Assembly: GCA_018396395.1 (NCBI GenBank)
Contig: JAGTQN010000109.1
Coordinates: 1-5,076, forward strand
Direction: 5' to 3'
DNA length: 5,076 bases
Source of the DNA: Candidatus Bathyarchaeota archaeon
GTDB taxonomy: Archaea; Thermoproteota; CALKCG01; B24; JAGTQN01
Positions 1 to 4,496 of the stretch are shown here, piece after piece (within the stretch, counting starts at the first letter, position 1; every line of letters starts with the position of its first letter). The position numbers and the translations under genes are program-made. The notes beneath the pieces were generated by a model. It worked only from the letters and a program-made list of their open reading frames with translations. It did not search any database and had not been told where the DNA came from.

Positions 1-747
1 ATGGACTTTAACACCGTCATTGTCCTGAGTGAGGCCCACTTCTTGGAGCCCCAAGATCTAGCCCCTAAGCGGGTCTTGGATGCCTTTATCCTAGGCTTGA
101 AGATCCTAAGGAGACTCTTCGAAACCCGTCAGGAAATGAAAATGAGATTCGGAGCCTTTGTAGGGAACTACCTTCCTCCCGCCGGATCGTCCATCGTCCA
201 TCCGCATCTCCATATGCTGGCAAGCGACAGGCCCTTCGAGCTTGTGAGGAAGCTCATGGATGCGAGCAAACGCTTTTCCGAAAGGAATGGGGAAAACTTT
301 TGGGCGAAGCTCATCGAGGTTGAGAAGTCCAAGGGAGAGCGCTATCTTTGGGAGATCAAGGGTACTGAATGGATTGTCCCCTTCGCTCCATCAAAGACCT
401 TCGAAGTATGGGGCATTAGCAAGGATCGGGCGAGCCTCCTAGCCCTTGGAGAAAGGGAGTTGGAAGGCTTCGCCGAAGGGCTTGGGAGAGTTCTAGGATT
501 TTATGCCTCAGAGGGGCTTTCATGCTTCAACTTCGCCCTGTACTCAGGGCCCTTGGATGAAGATTCGTCGGATTACTTCAGGGTGGGTTTAAGGATCGTT
601 GCCAGGTTCGCCTACCGACAGCCCTTCATCAACGATGTGTGGGGTCTTCAGGCTTTGCTCCAAGAGGGGGAAGCCTATGAGACCCCGGAAGCCATAGCCG
701 AGCGATTAAGATCCTTCGCCATGGCAAAGAAAAGGCAAGGGGGCTAA
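1..747 (+). CDS. GalT/HIT-superfamily nucleotidyltransferase-like protein, 5' end cut by window
   Basis: The visible 248 residues match the body of a galactose-1-phosphate uridylyltransferase-type protein (two HIT-like halves). The first residues (VIVLS-EAHFLEP) resemble the GalT stretch 'hEVIV-ssdH', which normally lies about 80-100 residues into the protein, so the ATG at base 1 is probably an internal methionine and the gene starts upstream. The nucleophile motif region is AGSSIVHPHLH (residues 61-71): H67-P-H69 is the HPH core, H69 being the expected nucleophile. GalT usually has Gln two positions after that His; here it is H71. In the second half, EWIVPFAPSKTFEVW (123-137) and FNFALYSGP (176-184) align with the family, but the following YFRVGLRIVAR lacks the His-x-His metal site of classical GalT. 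The superfamily is fairly secure; the substrate is unknown, and a nucleotidyl transferase or phosphorylase other than GalT is possible. The gene ends with TAA and converges on the M20 gene. Confidence 0.72.
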   Translation: MDFNTVIVLSEAHFLEPQDLAPKRVLDAFILGLKILRRLFETRQEMKMRFGAFVGNYLPPAGSSIVHPHLHMLASDRPFELVRKLMDASKRFSERNGENFWAKLIEVEKSKGERYLWEIKGTEWIVPFAPSKTFEVWGISKDRASLLALGERELEGFAEGLGRVLGFYASEGLSCFNFALYSGPLDEDSSDYFRVGLRIVARFAYRQPFINDVWGLQALLQEGEAYETPEAIAERLRSFAMAKKRQGG

Positions 748-765
748 ATCGAATAAATCTAATCT

Positions 766-781
766 AATCGATCGATCGATT
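766..781. repeat. 16-bp perfect GATC palindrome
   Basis: AATCGATCGATCGATT reads the same on both strands and contains three overlapping GATC sites. It is preceded by two AATCT units (756-765), so the stretch 756-781 is a short AATC-type tandem run turning into a palindrome. It lies about 20 bases after the stop of the GalT-like gene. It could be a protein-binding or methylation site or simple-repeat drift. Confidence 0.6.
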
Positions 782-794
782 GAATGAAGCTTAG

Positions 795-893
795 ATGCCA
801 TATATTGTATTGTCGCTTGCGTTACATTTGTTTCACTTCATGATCTGGAGTATGGGATGGAAAGTGGGTGGAATAGGGAGCTTATGGAATTAA
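795..893 (+). CDS. possible 32-residue hydrophobic small ORF (weak)
   Basis: An ATG at 795 opens 32 codons to a TAA. The predicted peptide starts MPYIVLSLALHLFHFMIW and ends in a Gly/Trp-rich tail; residues 3-18 are hydrophobic enough for a membrane segment. No ribosome-binding site precedes the ATG. A TATA-like CATATATTG (about 799-807) overlaps the start rather than lying 25-35 bases before it; that TATA would better serve the internal ATG at 840, giving 17 residues. I recognise no family, and a chance ORF in a spacer is the likelier reading. Confidence 0.12.
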   Translation: MPYIVLSLALHLFHFMIWSMGWKVGGIGSLWN

Positions 894-911
894 GGATTTT
901 TCACCAATATG

Positions 912-932
912 TAGGGGCTATGAAAGCCCTTA
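912..932. terminator. hairpin after the M20 gene (possible terminator)
   Basis: TAGGGGCT and AGCCCTTA pair over 8 positions (one G-T) around the loop ATGAA. It starts about 19 bases beyond the M20 stop codon on the minus strand. No T-run follows it on the minus strand, so it is not a classical terminator; a TTTTT at 897-901 precedes it on the plus strand. It could stabilise the 3' end of either convergent transcript. Confidence 0.3.
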
Positions 933-944
933 GCCTCGAAGGGA

Positions 945-959
945 GCTCCTTTAAGGAGC
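945..959. repeat. quasi-palindrome across the M20 stop codon
   Basis: GCTCCTT and AAGGAGC are perfect 7-base inverted arms separated by one base, spanning the TAA stop (953-951, minus strand) and the last codons of the M20 gene. As RNA it would form a short hairpin with a small loop. It may contribute to 3'-end formation. Confidence 0.35.
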
Positions 960-2237
960 ATTGAAGATCACAGGATATATGGCATAGACCTTAGCCGCCA
1001 TTATCATACTCTCCACGGTTACATACTCGTCCCTTGAATGGGCCATGCCAGGAAGACCGGCTCCAAATCCTAAGGAAGGAATTCCAGCTATTTTTCTCGT
1101 GAAGATTCCATCTGTTCCTCCTGTGATAATCTTGAGGATGGGTGTCCTTCCTGTCACCAGCTCCACGGCCCTTTTCAAGGAATTCACGTAAACCAAATCT
1201 GGCTTCTCGTAGTAGCCCCCAAAGCCCGTAACCTCGAATTCTGCATCGATGCCTTCGAGGCCCGAAGCCTTAAGAAGCTCCAAGATCCTTCGCTTGACGG
1301 CTTCGATGTCGGCTCCGGGCGTTATCCTTATATCGAAGAGGGCCTCGGCGGCATCAGGAACGACGTTAATCTTAACCCCTCCCCTGATGATGTTCAGGCT
1401 TACGCTTGGGTAATGGAAGACTTTCATGACTTCAGCCCTTTGGGATTCCGTGAGCTCATAATGCTTCATAAGGAATTCAATGCTTGTCTTTAGGATGGGC
1501 TCAAGCTCCTCAGGAACGTTAAGCCTGAAGCTTCCAATCTTCTTCACATAGCCTATCGCATCTATGAGCTTCTCGATGGCATTATCTCCCAAATAGGGCT
1601 GGCTTCCGTGGGCAGTTTTTCCTCGGGCTTTAAGCGTTACCCTAAGGGCGCCCTTGCATCCAAGGTCCATGGAAGGTTCTGAAGGCATACCTCCCGAGGA
1701 ATCACCGATGATGCAGATGTCCCCCTTGAGTCTTCCTGACTCTGCGAGCCAACGGGCCCCATCGACGGCTCCCACCTCCTCATCGCAAGTGAACCAGAAT
1801 TCCACGGAGCTTCTTTCCGTTTCCTCAAGGCTTGCCAGGACCTTAGCGGCTACCATGGCTGAGGCGCAGGCGCCTTTCATATCGCTGGATCCCCGGCCAT
1901 AGACAAGACCTTCCATTATCTTCCCGCTGAAGGGAGGATACTTCCATGGTTCGGAGCCTTCTGGAACGACATCGAGATGCCCCAACCATAGGATTTTTCC
2001 GCCCCGGTTCCCAGGAACCTTGACGCAGATGTTTGACTTGTCCTTCCGGCGCTCATGGACTTCCGTTTCTATGCCGAGGCTTCGGAAGTAGGATTCTATG
2101 AATTCTACACATTCCCTTGTGTAGCCAGGAGGGACGACGGTAGGAAATTGGACAAGCTTTGAGCAAAGCTCTGCGAGCTCCTTAGATGAGCCTTCTATAT
2201 CGACTTTTATCCTATCGATGATATCATTGTTTTTCAT
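951..2237 (-). CDS. M20-family metallopeptidase, ArgE/DapE-type deacylase
   Basis: This 428-residue protein is a complete dinuclear zinc-type hydrolase of the M20 family, which removes acyl or aminoacyl groups from amino acids or small peptides in the cytoplasm. All expected catalytic landmarks are visible: metal ligand H87 with D89 in WLGHLDVVP, bridging D119 in GRGSSDMKG, catalytic base E153 and ligand E154 in CDEEVG, acidic ligand D179 in IGDSSGG, and the last ligand H400 in MAHSRDEYV. The dimerisation (lid) domain runs from about 190 to 310, with H210 in KTAHGS expected to reach the partner active site. GGTDG (373-377) is the usual substrate-binding loop. Length is slightly above the 350-400 typical of ArgE/DapE. 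The ATG start is supported by a TATA box about 30 bases upstream. The substrate cannot be read from sequence: N-acetylornithine, succinyl-diaminopimelate, LysW-linked amino acids or a dipeptide are candidates, and no biosynthetic neighbour helps. Confidence 0.93.
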   Translation of the reverse strand: MKNNDIIDRIKVDIEGSSKELAELCSKLVQFPTVVPPGYTRECVEFIESYFRSLGIETEVHERRKDKSNICVKVPGNRGGKILWLGHLDVVPEGSEPWKYPPFSGKIMEGLVYGRGSSDMKGACASAMVAAKVLASLEETERSSVEFWFTCDEEVGAVDGARWLAESGRLKGDICIIGDSSGGMPSEPSMDLGCKGALRVTLKARGKTAHGSQPYLGDNAIEKLIDAIGYVKKIGSFRLNVPEELEPILKTSIEFLMKHYELTESQRAEVMKVFHYPSVSLNIIRGGVKINVVPDAAEALFDIRITPGADIEAVKRRILELLKASGLEGIDAEFEVTGFGGYYEKPDLVYVNSLKRAVELVTGRTPILKIITGGTDGIFTRKIAGIPSLGFGAGLPGMAHSRDEYVTVESMIMAAKVYAIYPVIFNAP

Positions 2238-2259
2238 GACAATGGAATAAAAGCTTCTT

Positions 2260-2275
2260 AAGCCATATAAGGCTT
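2260..2275 (-). promoter_or_regulatory. leaderless promoter of the M20 gene, TATA inside an inverted repeat
   Basis: On the minus strand TTATAT (2270-2265) is centred about 30 bases before the ATG at 2237. Archaeal transcription normally starts about 25 bases after TATA, so the mRNA would begin only a few bases before the start codon; no ribosome-binding site is present, in agreement. The TATA is exactly bracketed by 5-base inverted arms (AAGCC 2260-2264, GGCTT 2271-2275), a plausible place for a dimeric repressor to block TBP. The promoter is well supported, the operator is inference. Confidence 0.6.
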
Positions 2276-2280
2276 GAATT

Positions 2281-2360
2281 AGGAAGGAAGTCGGAGGAAC
2301 GGATGGAAAGAAAGGATGGGATGGAAGGATGGAACGGAAGATAAGAAGAGAAGGATTGAG
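2281..2360 (+). repeat. purine-rich tract with GGATGGAA repeats
   Basis: About 80 bases are nearly all purine on the plus strand. GGATGGAA occurs at 2301-2308, 2319-2326 and 2327-2334, with a shorter GGATGG at 2314-2319. The many GG doublets could form a two-layer G-quadruplex or a triplex-prone region. It lies upstream of the M20 promoter and ahead of the promoter of the exported-protein gene. No gene is visible in it. Confidence 0.45.
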
Positions 2361-2378
2361 TTTCCAAAGGCTCTAATG

Positions 2379-2416
2379 TTTAAATTTTAAGAAGTCGTAA
2401 ATTTTAAAATTAAAAA
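2379..2416 (+). promoter_or_regulatory. AT-rich promoter zone of the exported-protein gene
   Basis: This is the most AT-rich block of the 220-base spacer. It contains a 12-base perfect palindrome AATTTTAAAATT (2400-2411) and two copies of TAAATTTTAA (2381-2390 and 2398-2407), 17 bases apart. TTTTAAAA at 2402-2409 is the best TATA candidate and would place the transcript start near 2430-2435, leaving a leader of about 25 bases before the ATG at 2458. The leader has only a weak GAGAAGG (2444-2450) as ribosome-binding site. Confidence 0.45.
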
Positions 2417-2457
2417 CTCCTATTCAGAAAAGCTGAGAAAGAAGAGAAGGCTTTGGA

Positions 2458-3249
2458 ATGAGGCTAAGGGTCGCCATCGATCTTCTCCCAATCCTCGCCC
2501 TTTTTTGCGTTTCGGTGGCCTTACTTGGGGCCATCGGCGGTTTTGGAAAAGCCCATGCAGCCCCTTCATGGCTGAAGCCCGGAGCAACCATGGACTATCT
2601 GGGCAACAGCACCCGATACTATGTGCAAATGAACCAAGTCAACTATATTCGTAAGTTAGCGAATGTCAGCTGGACGGTTGAGAAGATAGAGAATGGCACG
2701 GCATTTATTAGGCAAAGGGTTTCGCCTGAGGATGGAGGGGGATCCTTAGAAAACCTTTTCAAGGTTGATGCTGAAAGCCGCCTTGTCTTGGATATCGATG
2801 ATGAGCCTCCCCTGAACGAAACCTACGCGTACTTCTGGATAGATGCTAACCTTCGGGAGGGGGACCTCATAAAGGTCGAAGATATGGTCTTTTCAGTTGA
2901 GCCTGGAGAACCCTTGAACGTTTCTGGAGCCCTAAGGGAAACATGGGTCCTGAGGGGGGACTTCACCGGTCAATCGGTGAACGGAACGGTTTTCAGATGG
3001 TATGATAGGGAGACGGGCATTCAGCTGAGGGCAGAGTTGAACATCACGATGCAGCTCTACGGAGAGACTACTTGGATTATAGTCTTTGTCCAAGCCAAAA
3101 GCACGAACATCTTTGGAGAGCCTTCAAATTCCTTTTACATCAATCTTGGAGAAAGGGAGCGCAATGCCCTAGGAAGTCTCTTCGAAGCCTCCATATTAGC
3201 CGCCATGGTACTAATCGGCCGCCGAGTTTTGATGGGTAGAGGAAGCTAA
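2458..3249 (+). CDS. exported, probably membrane-anchored surface protein with seven sequons
   Basis: I recognise no named family. The 263 residues begin with a charged MRLR, a hydrophobic core (about 6-28) and a likely signal-peptidase site after AHA near residue 34. The mature part (35-235) alternates short hydrophobic and polar stretches typical of a beta-rich extracellular domain and includes WYDRETGIQL (171-180), a 'Y-D-x-x-T-G' type turn common in archaeal surface proteins. Asn-X-Ser/Thr sequons occur at N50, N69, N79, N120, N144, N165 and N185, dense spacing that fits N-glycosylation outside the cell. A second hydrophobic segment (about 239-255), followed by RR and an RGS end, could anchor the C terminus with a basic cytoplasmic tip. 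There are no Cys residues in the mature part. It is a single gene between divergent and convergent neighbours; its ATG has only a weak ribosome-binding site. Export is well supported, the function is unknown. Confidence 0.8.
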   Translation: MRLRVAIDLLPILALFCVSVALLGAIGGFGKAHAAPSWLKPGATMDYLGNSTRYYVQMNQVNYIRKLANVSWTVEKIENGTAFIRQRVSPEDGGGSLENLFKVDAESRLVLDIDDEPPLNETYAYFWIDANLREGDLIKVEDMVFSVEPGEPLNVSGALRETWVLRGDFTGQSVNGTVFRWYDRETGIQLRAELNITMQLYGETTWIIVFVQAKSTNIFGEPSNSFYINLGERERNALGSLFEASILAAMVLIGRRVLMGRGS

Positions 3250-3311
3250 TCGAAAGAAAAAAAGGCGAATCAAGGGAAGTAGAGGCGAAAGGAAACTGTA
3301 GGGATCCTTCT

Positions 3312-3318
3312 ATAAAAG
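3312..3318 (+). promoter_or_regulatory. possible TATA box inside the inverted-repeat segment
   Basis: TATAAAA (from the second base of TCTATAAAAG) is a strong match to an archaeal TATA element on the plus strand. A transcript would start near 3340, just before the ATG at 3351 and the 9-base hairpin. This could drive a small RNA or peptide, but the T-rich tract directly after it would tend to stop transcription. Confidence 0.25.
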
Positions 3319-3327
3319 CAGTCATTG

Positions 3328-3348
3328 TCACTTCTTTTTCACTTCTTT
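3328..3348 (+). terminator. T-rich terminator tract after the exported-protein gene
   Basis: Two copies of TCACTTCTTT (3328-3337 and 3339-3348), separated by one T, form a pyrimidine-rich, T-rich tract about 80 bases beyond the stop codon at 3249. Archaeal RNA polymerase terminates at such T tracts without needing a hairpin. Confidence 0.45.
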
Positions 3349-3350
3349 AG

Positions 3351-3404
3351 ATGAAAGTTCCAAAATTTCTTACTTACAAATTTTGGCAACAGCCTAAAAC
3401 CTAG
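3351..3404 (+). CDS. possible 17-residue peptide within the inverted-repeat segment (weak)
   Basis: ATG to TAG gives MKVPKFLTYKFWQQPKT. It lies 36 bases after the TATA-like 3312-3318, close to leaderless spacing, and its middle codons are formed by the 9-base hairpin arms, so the sequence may be constrained by DNA/RNA structure rather than by coding. There is no ribosome-binding site and no family is recognised. I list it because a peptide-binding PqqD-like protein is encoded nearby. Confidence 0.1.
   Translation: MKVPKFLTYKFWQQPKT
3360..3386. repeat. 9-bp perfect hairpin
   Basis: CCAAAATTT (3360-3368) and AAATTTTGG (3378-3386) pair perfectly around the loop CTTACTTAC. It sits inside the larger inverted-repeat segment and is its most stable local structure. 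Confidence 0.6.
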
Positions 3405-3457
3405 CGCTCTTATTTCATCTCTTGTAGATAACATAAAATACAGTTTAAGTTTTGTTG

Positions 3458-3478
3458 GGAAAAGAAAAGAAAGGAAGG
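3458..3478 (-). terminator. T-rich terminator tract of the PqqD-like/Yip1-like unit
   Basis: Read on the minus strand this is CCTTCC-TTTC-TTTTC-TTTTCCC, a pyrimidine tract with several T runs, about 110 bases beyond the Yip1-like stop codon at 3590. It fits the T-tract termination of archaea and mirrors the plus-strand tract at 3328-3348. Confidence 0.45.
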
Positions 3479-3482
3479 ATCC

Positions 3483-3542
3483 CTAACCTCGCCTATAGTA
3501 TAGCTGGACATCTAGGGTATCCTTGCCAGCTTCCATACGCAT
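3483..3542 (-). CDS. possible 19-residue peptide or remnant gene end after the Yip1-like gene
   Basis: An ATG at 3542 reads MRMEAGKDTLDVQLYYRRG to a TAG at 3483. The same frame is open for 14 codons further upstream, back to a TAG at 3587-3585, and its composition (mixed charged, hydrophobic and aromatic residues, codon choice like the neighbouring genes) looks like real coding sequence rather than spacer. It follows the Yip1-like gene on the same strand. Its stop codon is made by the edge of the inverted repeat at 3474-3485, so an insertion there may have cut a longer gene. I recognise no family. It has no ribosome-binding site, so a remnant is at least as likely as a live small gene. Confidence 0.2.
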   Translation of the reverse strand: MRMEAGKDTLDVQLYYRRG

Positions 3543-3553
3543 CGCAAGGCTGG
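3502..3553. repeat. competing inverted repeats
   Basis: CCAGC(T) at 3526-3531 can pair with AGCTGG upstream (3502-3507) or with GCTGG downstream (3549-3553), while CCTTGC (3521-3526) can pair with GCAAGG (3544-3549). These are mutually exclusive helices in the 3' region of the Yip1-like transcript. They may be an RNA switch or termination structure, or reflect former coding sequence. Confidence 0.3.
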
Positions 3554-3554
3554 T

Positions 3555-3571
3555 AGCCTTTAAAAAGGGCT
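3555..3571 (-). terminator. hairpin with T5 run after the Yip1-like gene
   Basis: AGCCTTT and AAGGGCT form a 7-base stem (one G-T) around AAA; read on the minus strand it contains CCTTTTTAAAGG with a run of five T. It lies about 20 bases beyond the stop codon of the Yip1-like gene and could be a first termination point ahead of the T-rich tract at 3458-3478. Confidence 0.35.
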
Positions 3572-3589
3572 CAGGTTTCCATGCCTAGA

Positions 3590-4477
3590 CTATCCCGGGG
3601 AAAGATAGCCATAAAGATACCAGGCTGCATCGAAGGCTATGGAGAAGGCAGCCACGATGGCAGCCCTTTTCTTGGGTAGCTTCGAAAGGTAATAAAGGAG
3701 GAGGCAGGCCAAAGCTGTTGTCCAGAAGGTGATAAACTGCGCGAAGTTCGAAAAGGCACTGAGGGAAGGATCCTTGAGCCATTCTTTATAGATTTCCCGG
3801 TTATAGGCTTCCAATGCTTGGAGCCTCATCGGGTAGAGAAGGATGCTCTGGACGCTCGTTGTCATGGCGATTAAAGCCACATCCGTCGGTACATTATACT
3901 GGACCTGGGGGAAGGTTGTGGCCGAGAGGATGAGCTGAACAGTCCTTCCCAAAACCTGTGGCGATAGGCTGTAGCCCAATCCCATCAGAAGGCTTGTGGC
4001 ATTCCTCTCGCCCTTGAGAAGCCAGGCGCCCACATAGCAGAAAAGGAAGTTTCGAAGGAGGAGGTAGCCTACAGAGAAAAGTTCTTGGATGAAGGAAACT
4101 TGGAAGGGGAAGGGCTGGGGGACCTGCATCTTTATATCTACATCATAGACGATGATCCTCAGAGTATAGAGTGCATATTGGGCTAGGACTCCGATGCCTA
4201 TAGCAGCTGAGAGGAGGATGATGAATCCGCCATAATCCGGAACATCATCGGCGACTTCCTTCATGATCCTCCAAGGGAGGCATAGGCTTCCTAGAAAGCG
4301 ATAGGCTCTAAGGGCTAGCCAACCAAGCGTAAGCCTCAGGGCGCTTTTCTTTCGTCGCCTCCTCCGTCGCCTAGAGGTTCCTTTTCTGGCTCCTCCTCTT
4401 CCCTTAGTCCTTCTTTTTGGTTCCTCTGGAGGGAGCTTTGGAGGCGTTTCTTCAGGCCTTGGCTCCTCTGAGGACAT
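3590..4477 (-). CDS. Yip1-like multi-spanning membrane protein with basic N terminus
   Basis: About 295 residues. Residues 1-22 are Pro/Glu-rich; 23-49 are strongly basic with seven Arg in a row followed by two Lys, expected to stay in the cytoplasm or touch nucleic acid, acidic partners or lipid head groups. PWRIMKEVADDVPDYGG (69-85) is the short amphipathic lead-in typical of prokaryotic Yip1-domain proteins, followed by membrane segments at about 84-109, 135-155, 162-188, 199-217, 244-267 and 271-293. The region GLGYSLSPQVLGRT (167-180) matches the 'small-residue, Pro in helix' feature of that family. The function of archaeal Yip1-like proteins is not established; in eukaryotes they act in vesicle traffic. 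The start could be ATG at 4477 or TTG at 4480; GAGGTG (4496-4491) lies 13 or 10 bases before them and overlaps the stop codon of the PqqD-like gene, suggesting coupled translation. The gene ends with TAG. Membrane location is secure, the family call is moderate. Confidence 0.75.
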   Translation of the reverse strand: MSSEEPRPEETPPKLPPEEPKRRTKGRGGARKGTSRRRRRRRKKSALRLTLGWLALRAYRFLGSLCLPWRIMKEVADDVPDYGGFIILLSAAIGIGVLAQYALYTLRIIVYDVDIKMQVPQPFPFQVSFIQELFSVGYLLLRNFLFCYVGAWLLKGERNATSLLMGLGYSLSPQVLGRTVQLILSATTFPQVQYNVPTDVALIAMTTSVQSILLYPMRLQALEAYNREIYKEWLKDPSLSAFSNFAQFITFWTTALACLLLYYLSKLPKKRAAIVAAFSIAFDAAWYLYGYLSPG

Positions 4478-4490
4478 CAAAGCTTATAGG

Positions 4491-4496
4491 CACCTC
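4491..4496 (-). promoter_or_regulatory. ribosome-binding site overlapping the upstream stop codon
   Basis: GAGGTG on the minus strand is a near-ideal archaeal Shine-Dalgarno sequence; its first G is the last base of the TAG stop of the PqqD-like gene (4498-4496). Ribosomes finishing the first gene are placed to restart at the Yip1-like gene. A TTG at 4480 has the better spacing, the ATG at 4477 the better start codon. Confidence 0.6.

Larger units (their letters stand above)
3299..3485. mobile_element. 187-base inverted-repeat segment, MITE-like or structured RNA candidate
   Basis: TAGGGATCCTTC (3299-3310) is repeated in perfect inverted form as GAAGGATCCCTA (3474-3485). The arms begin and end in TA, so the segment can be read as 10-base terminal inverted repeats (3301-3310, 3474-3483) flanked by TA duplications, the pattern made by Tc1/mariner/IS630-type transposases. 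The interior is clearly more AT-rich than the genes around it and contains two nested inverted pairs: AGATGAAA (3349-3356) with TTTCATCT (3413-3420), and the 9-base hairpin CCAAAATTT/AAATTTTGG (3360-3368, 3378-3386). A pyrimidine tract on the left faces a purine tract on the right. No transposase is present. With a single copy visible, a terminator or RNA structure between convergent genes is an equal alternative. Confidence 0.35.

Noticed and set aside
748..950. C/D-box guide RNA or tRNA in the spacer after the GalT-like gene
   Set aside because: I looked for RTGATGA/CTGA boxes and a cloverleaf on both strands; only partial resemblances such as ATGATC were found, without matching partner boxes.
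1654..1902. 82-codon open frame on the plus strand inside the M20 gene
   Set aside because: It lies entirely antisense to the M20 gene, whose reading frame shows every catalytic motif; its Ser/Pro-rich translation matches nothing and no promoter or ribosome-binding site precedes it.
2281..2340. CRISPR array suggested by the repeated GGATGGAA units
   Set aside because: The units are short, irregularly spaced and overlapping, with no unique spacers of constant length.
3140..3331. 63-codon minus-strand frame across the end of the surface-protein gene
   Set aside because: It is antisense to a well-supported coding end and to AT-rich spacer; the Phe/Ser-rich translation is what purine-rich sequence gives on its other strand.
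3483..3542. Assigning the 19-residue peptide as a modified-peptide precursor
   Set aside because: The only support is closeness to a PqqD-like gene; there is no modifying enzyme in the window, no leader/core division and no ribosome-binding site, so I report it only as a candidate small ORF or remnant.
3585..3782. 65-codon minus-strand frame overlapping the end of the Yip1-like gene
   Set aside because: The Yip1-like frame here encodes clear membrane segments, so this is a shifted shadow. I considered whether it joined the open stretch after 3585 by stop-codon readthrough (TAG as pyrrolysine), but the upstream part has no coding character.
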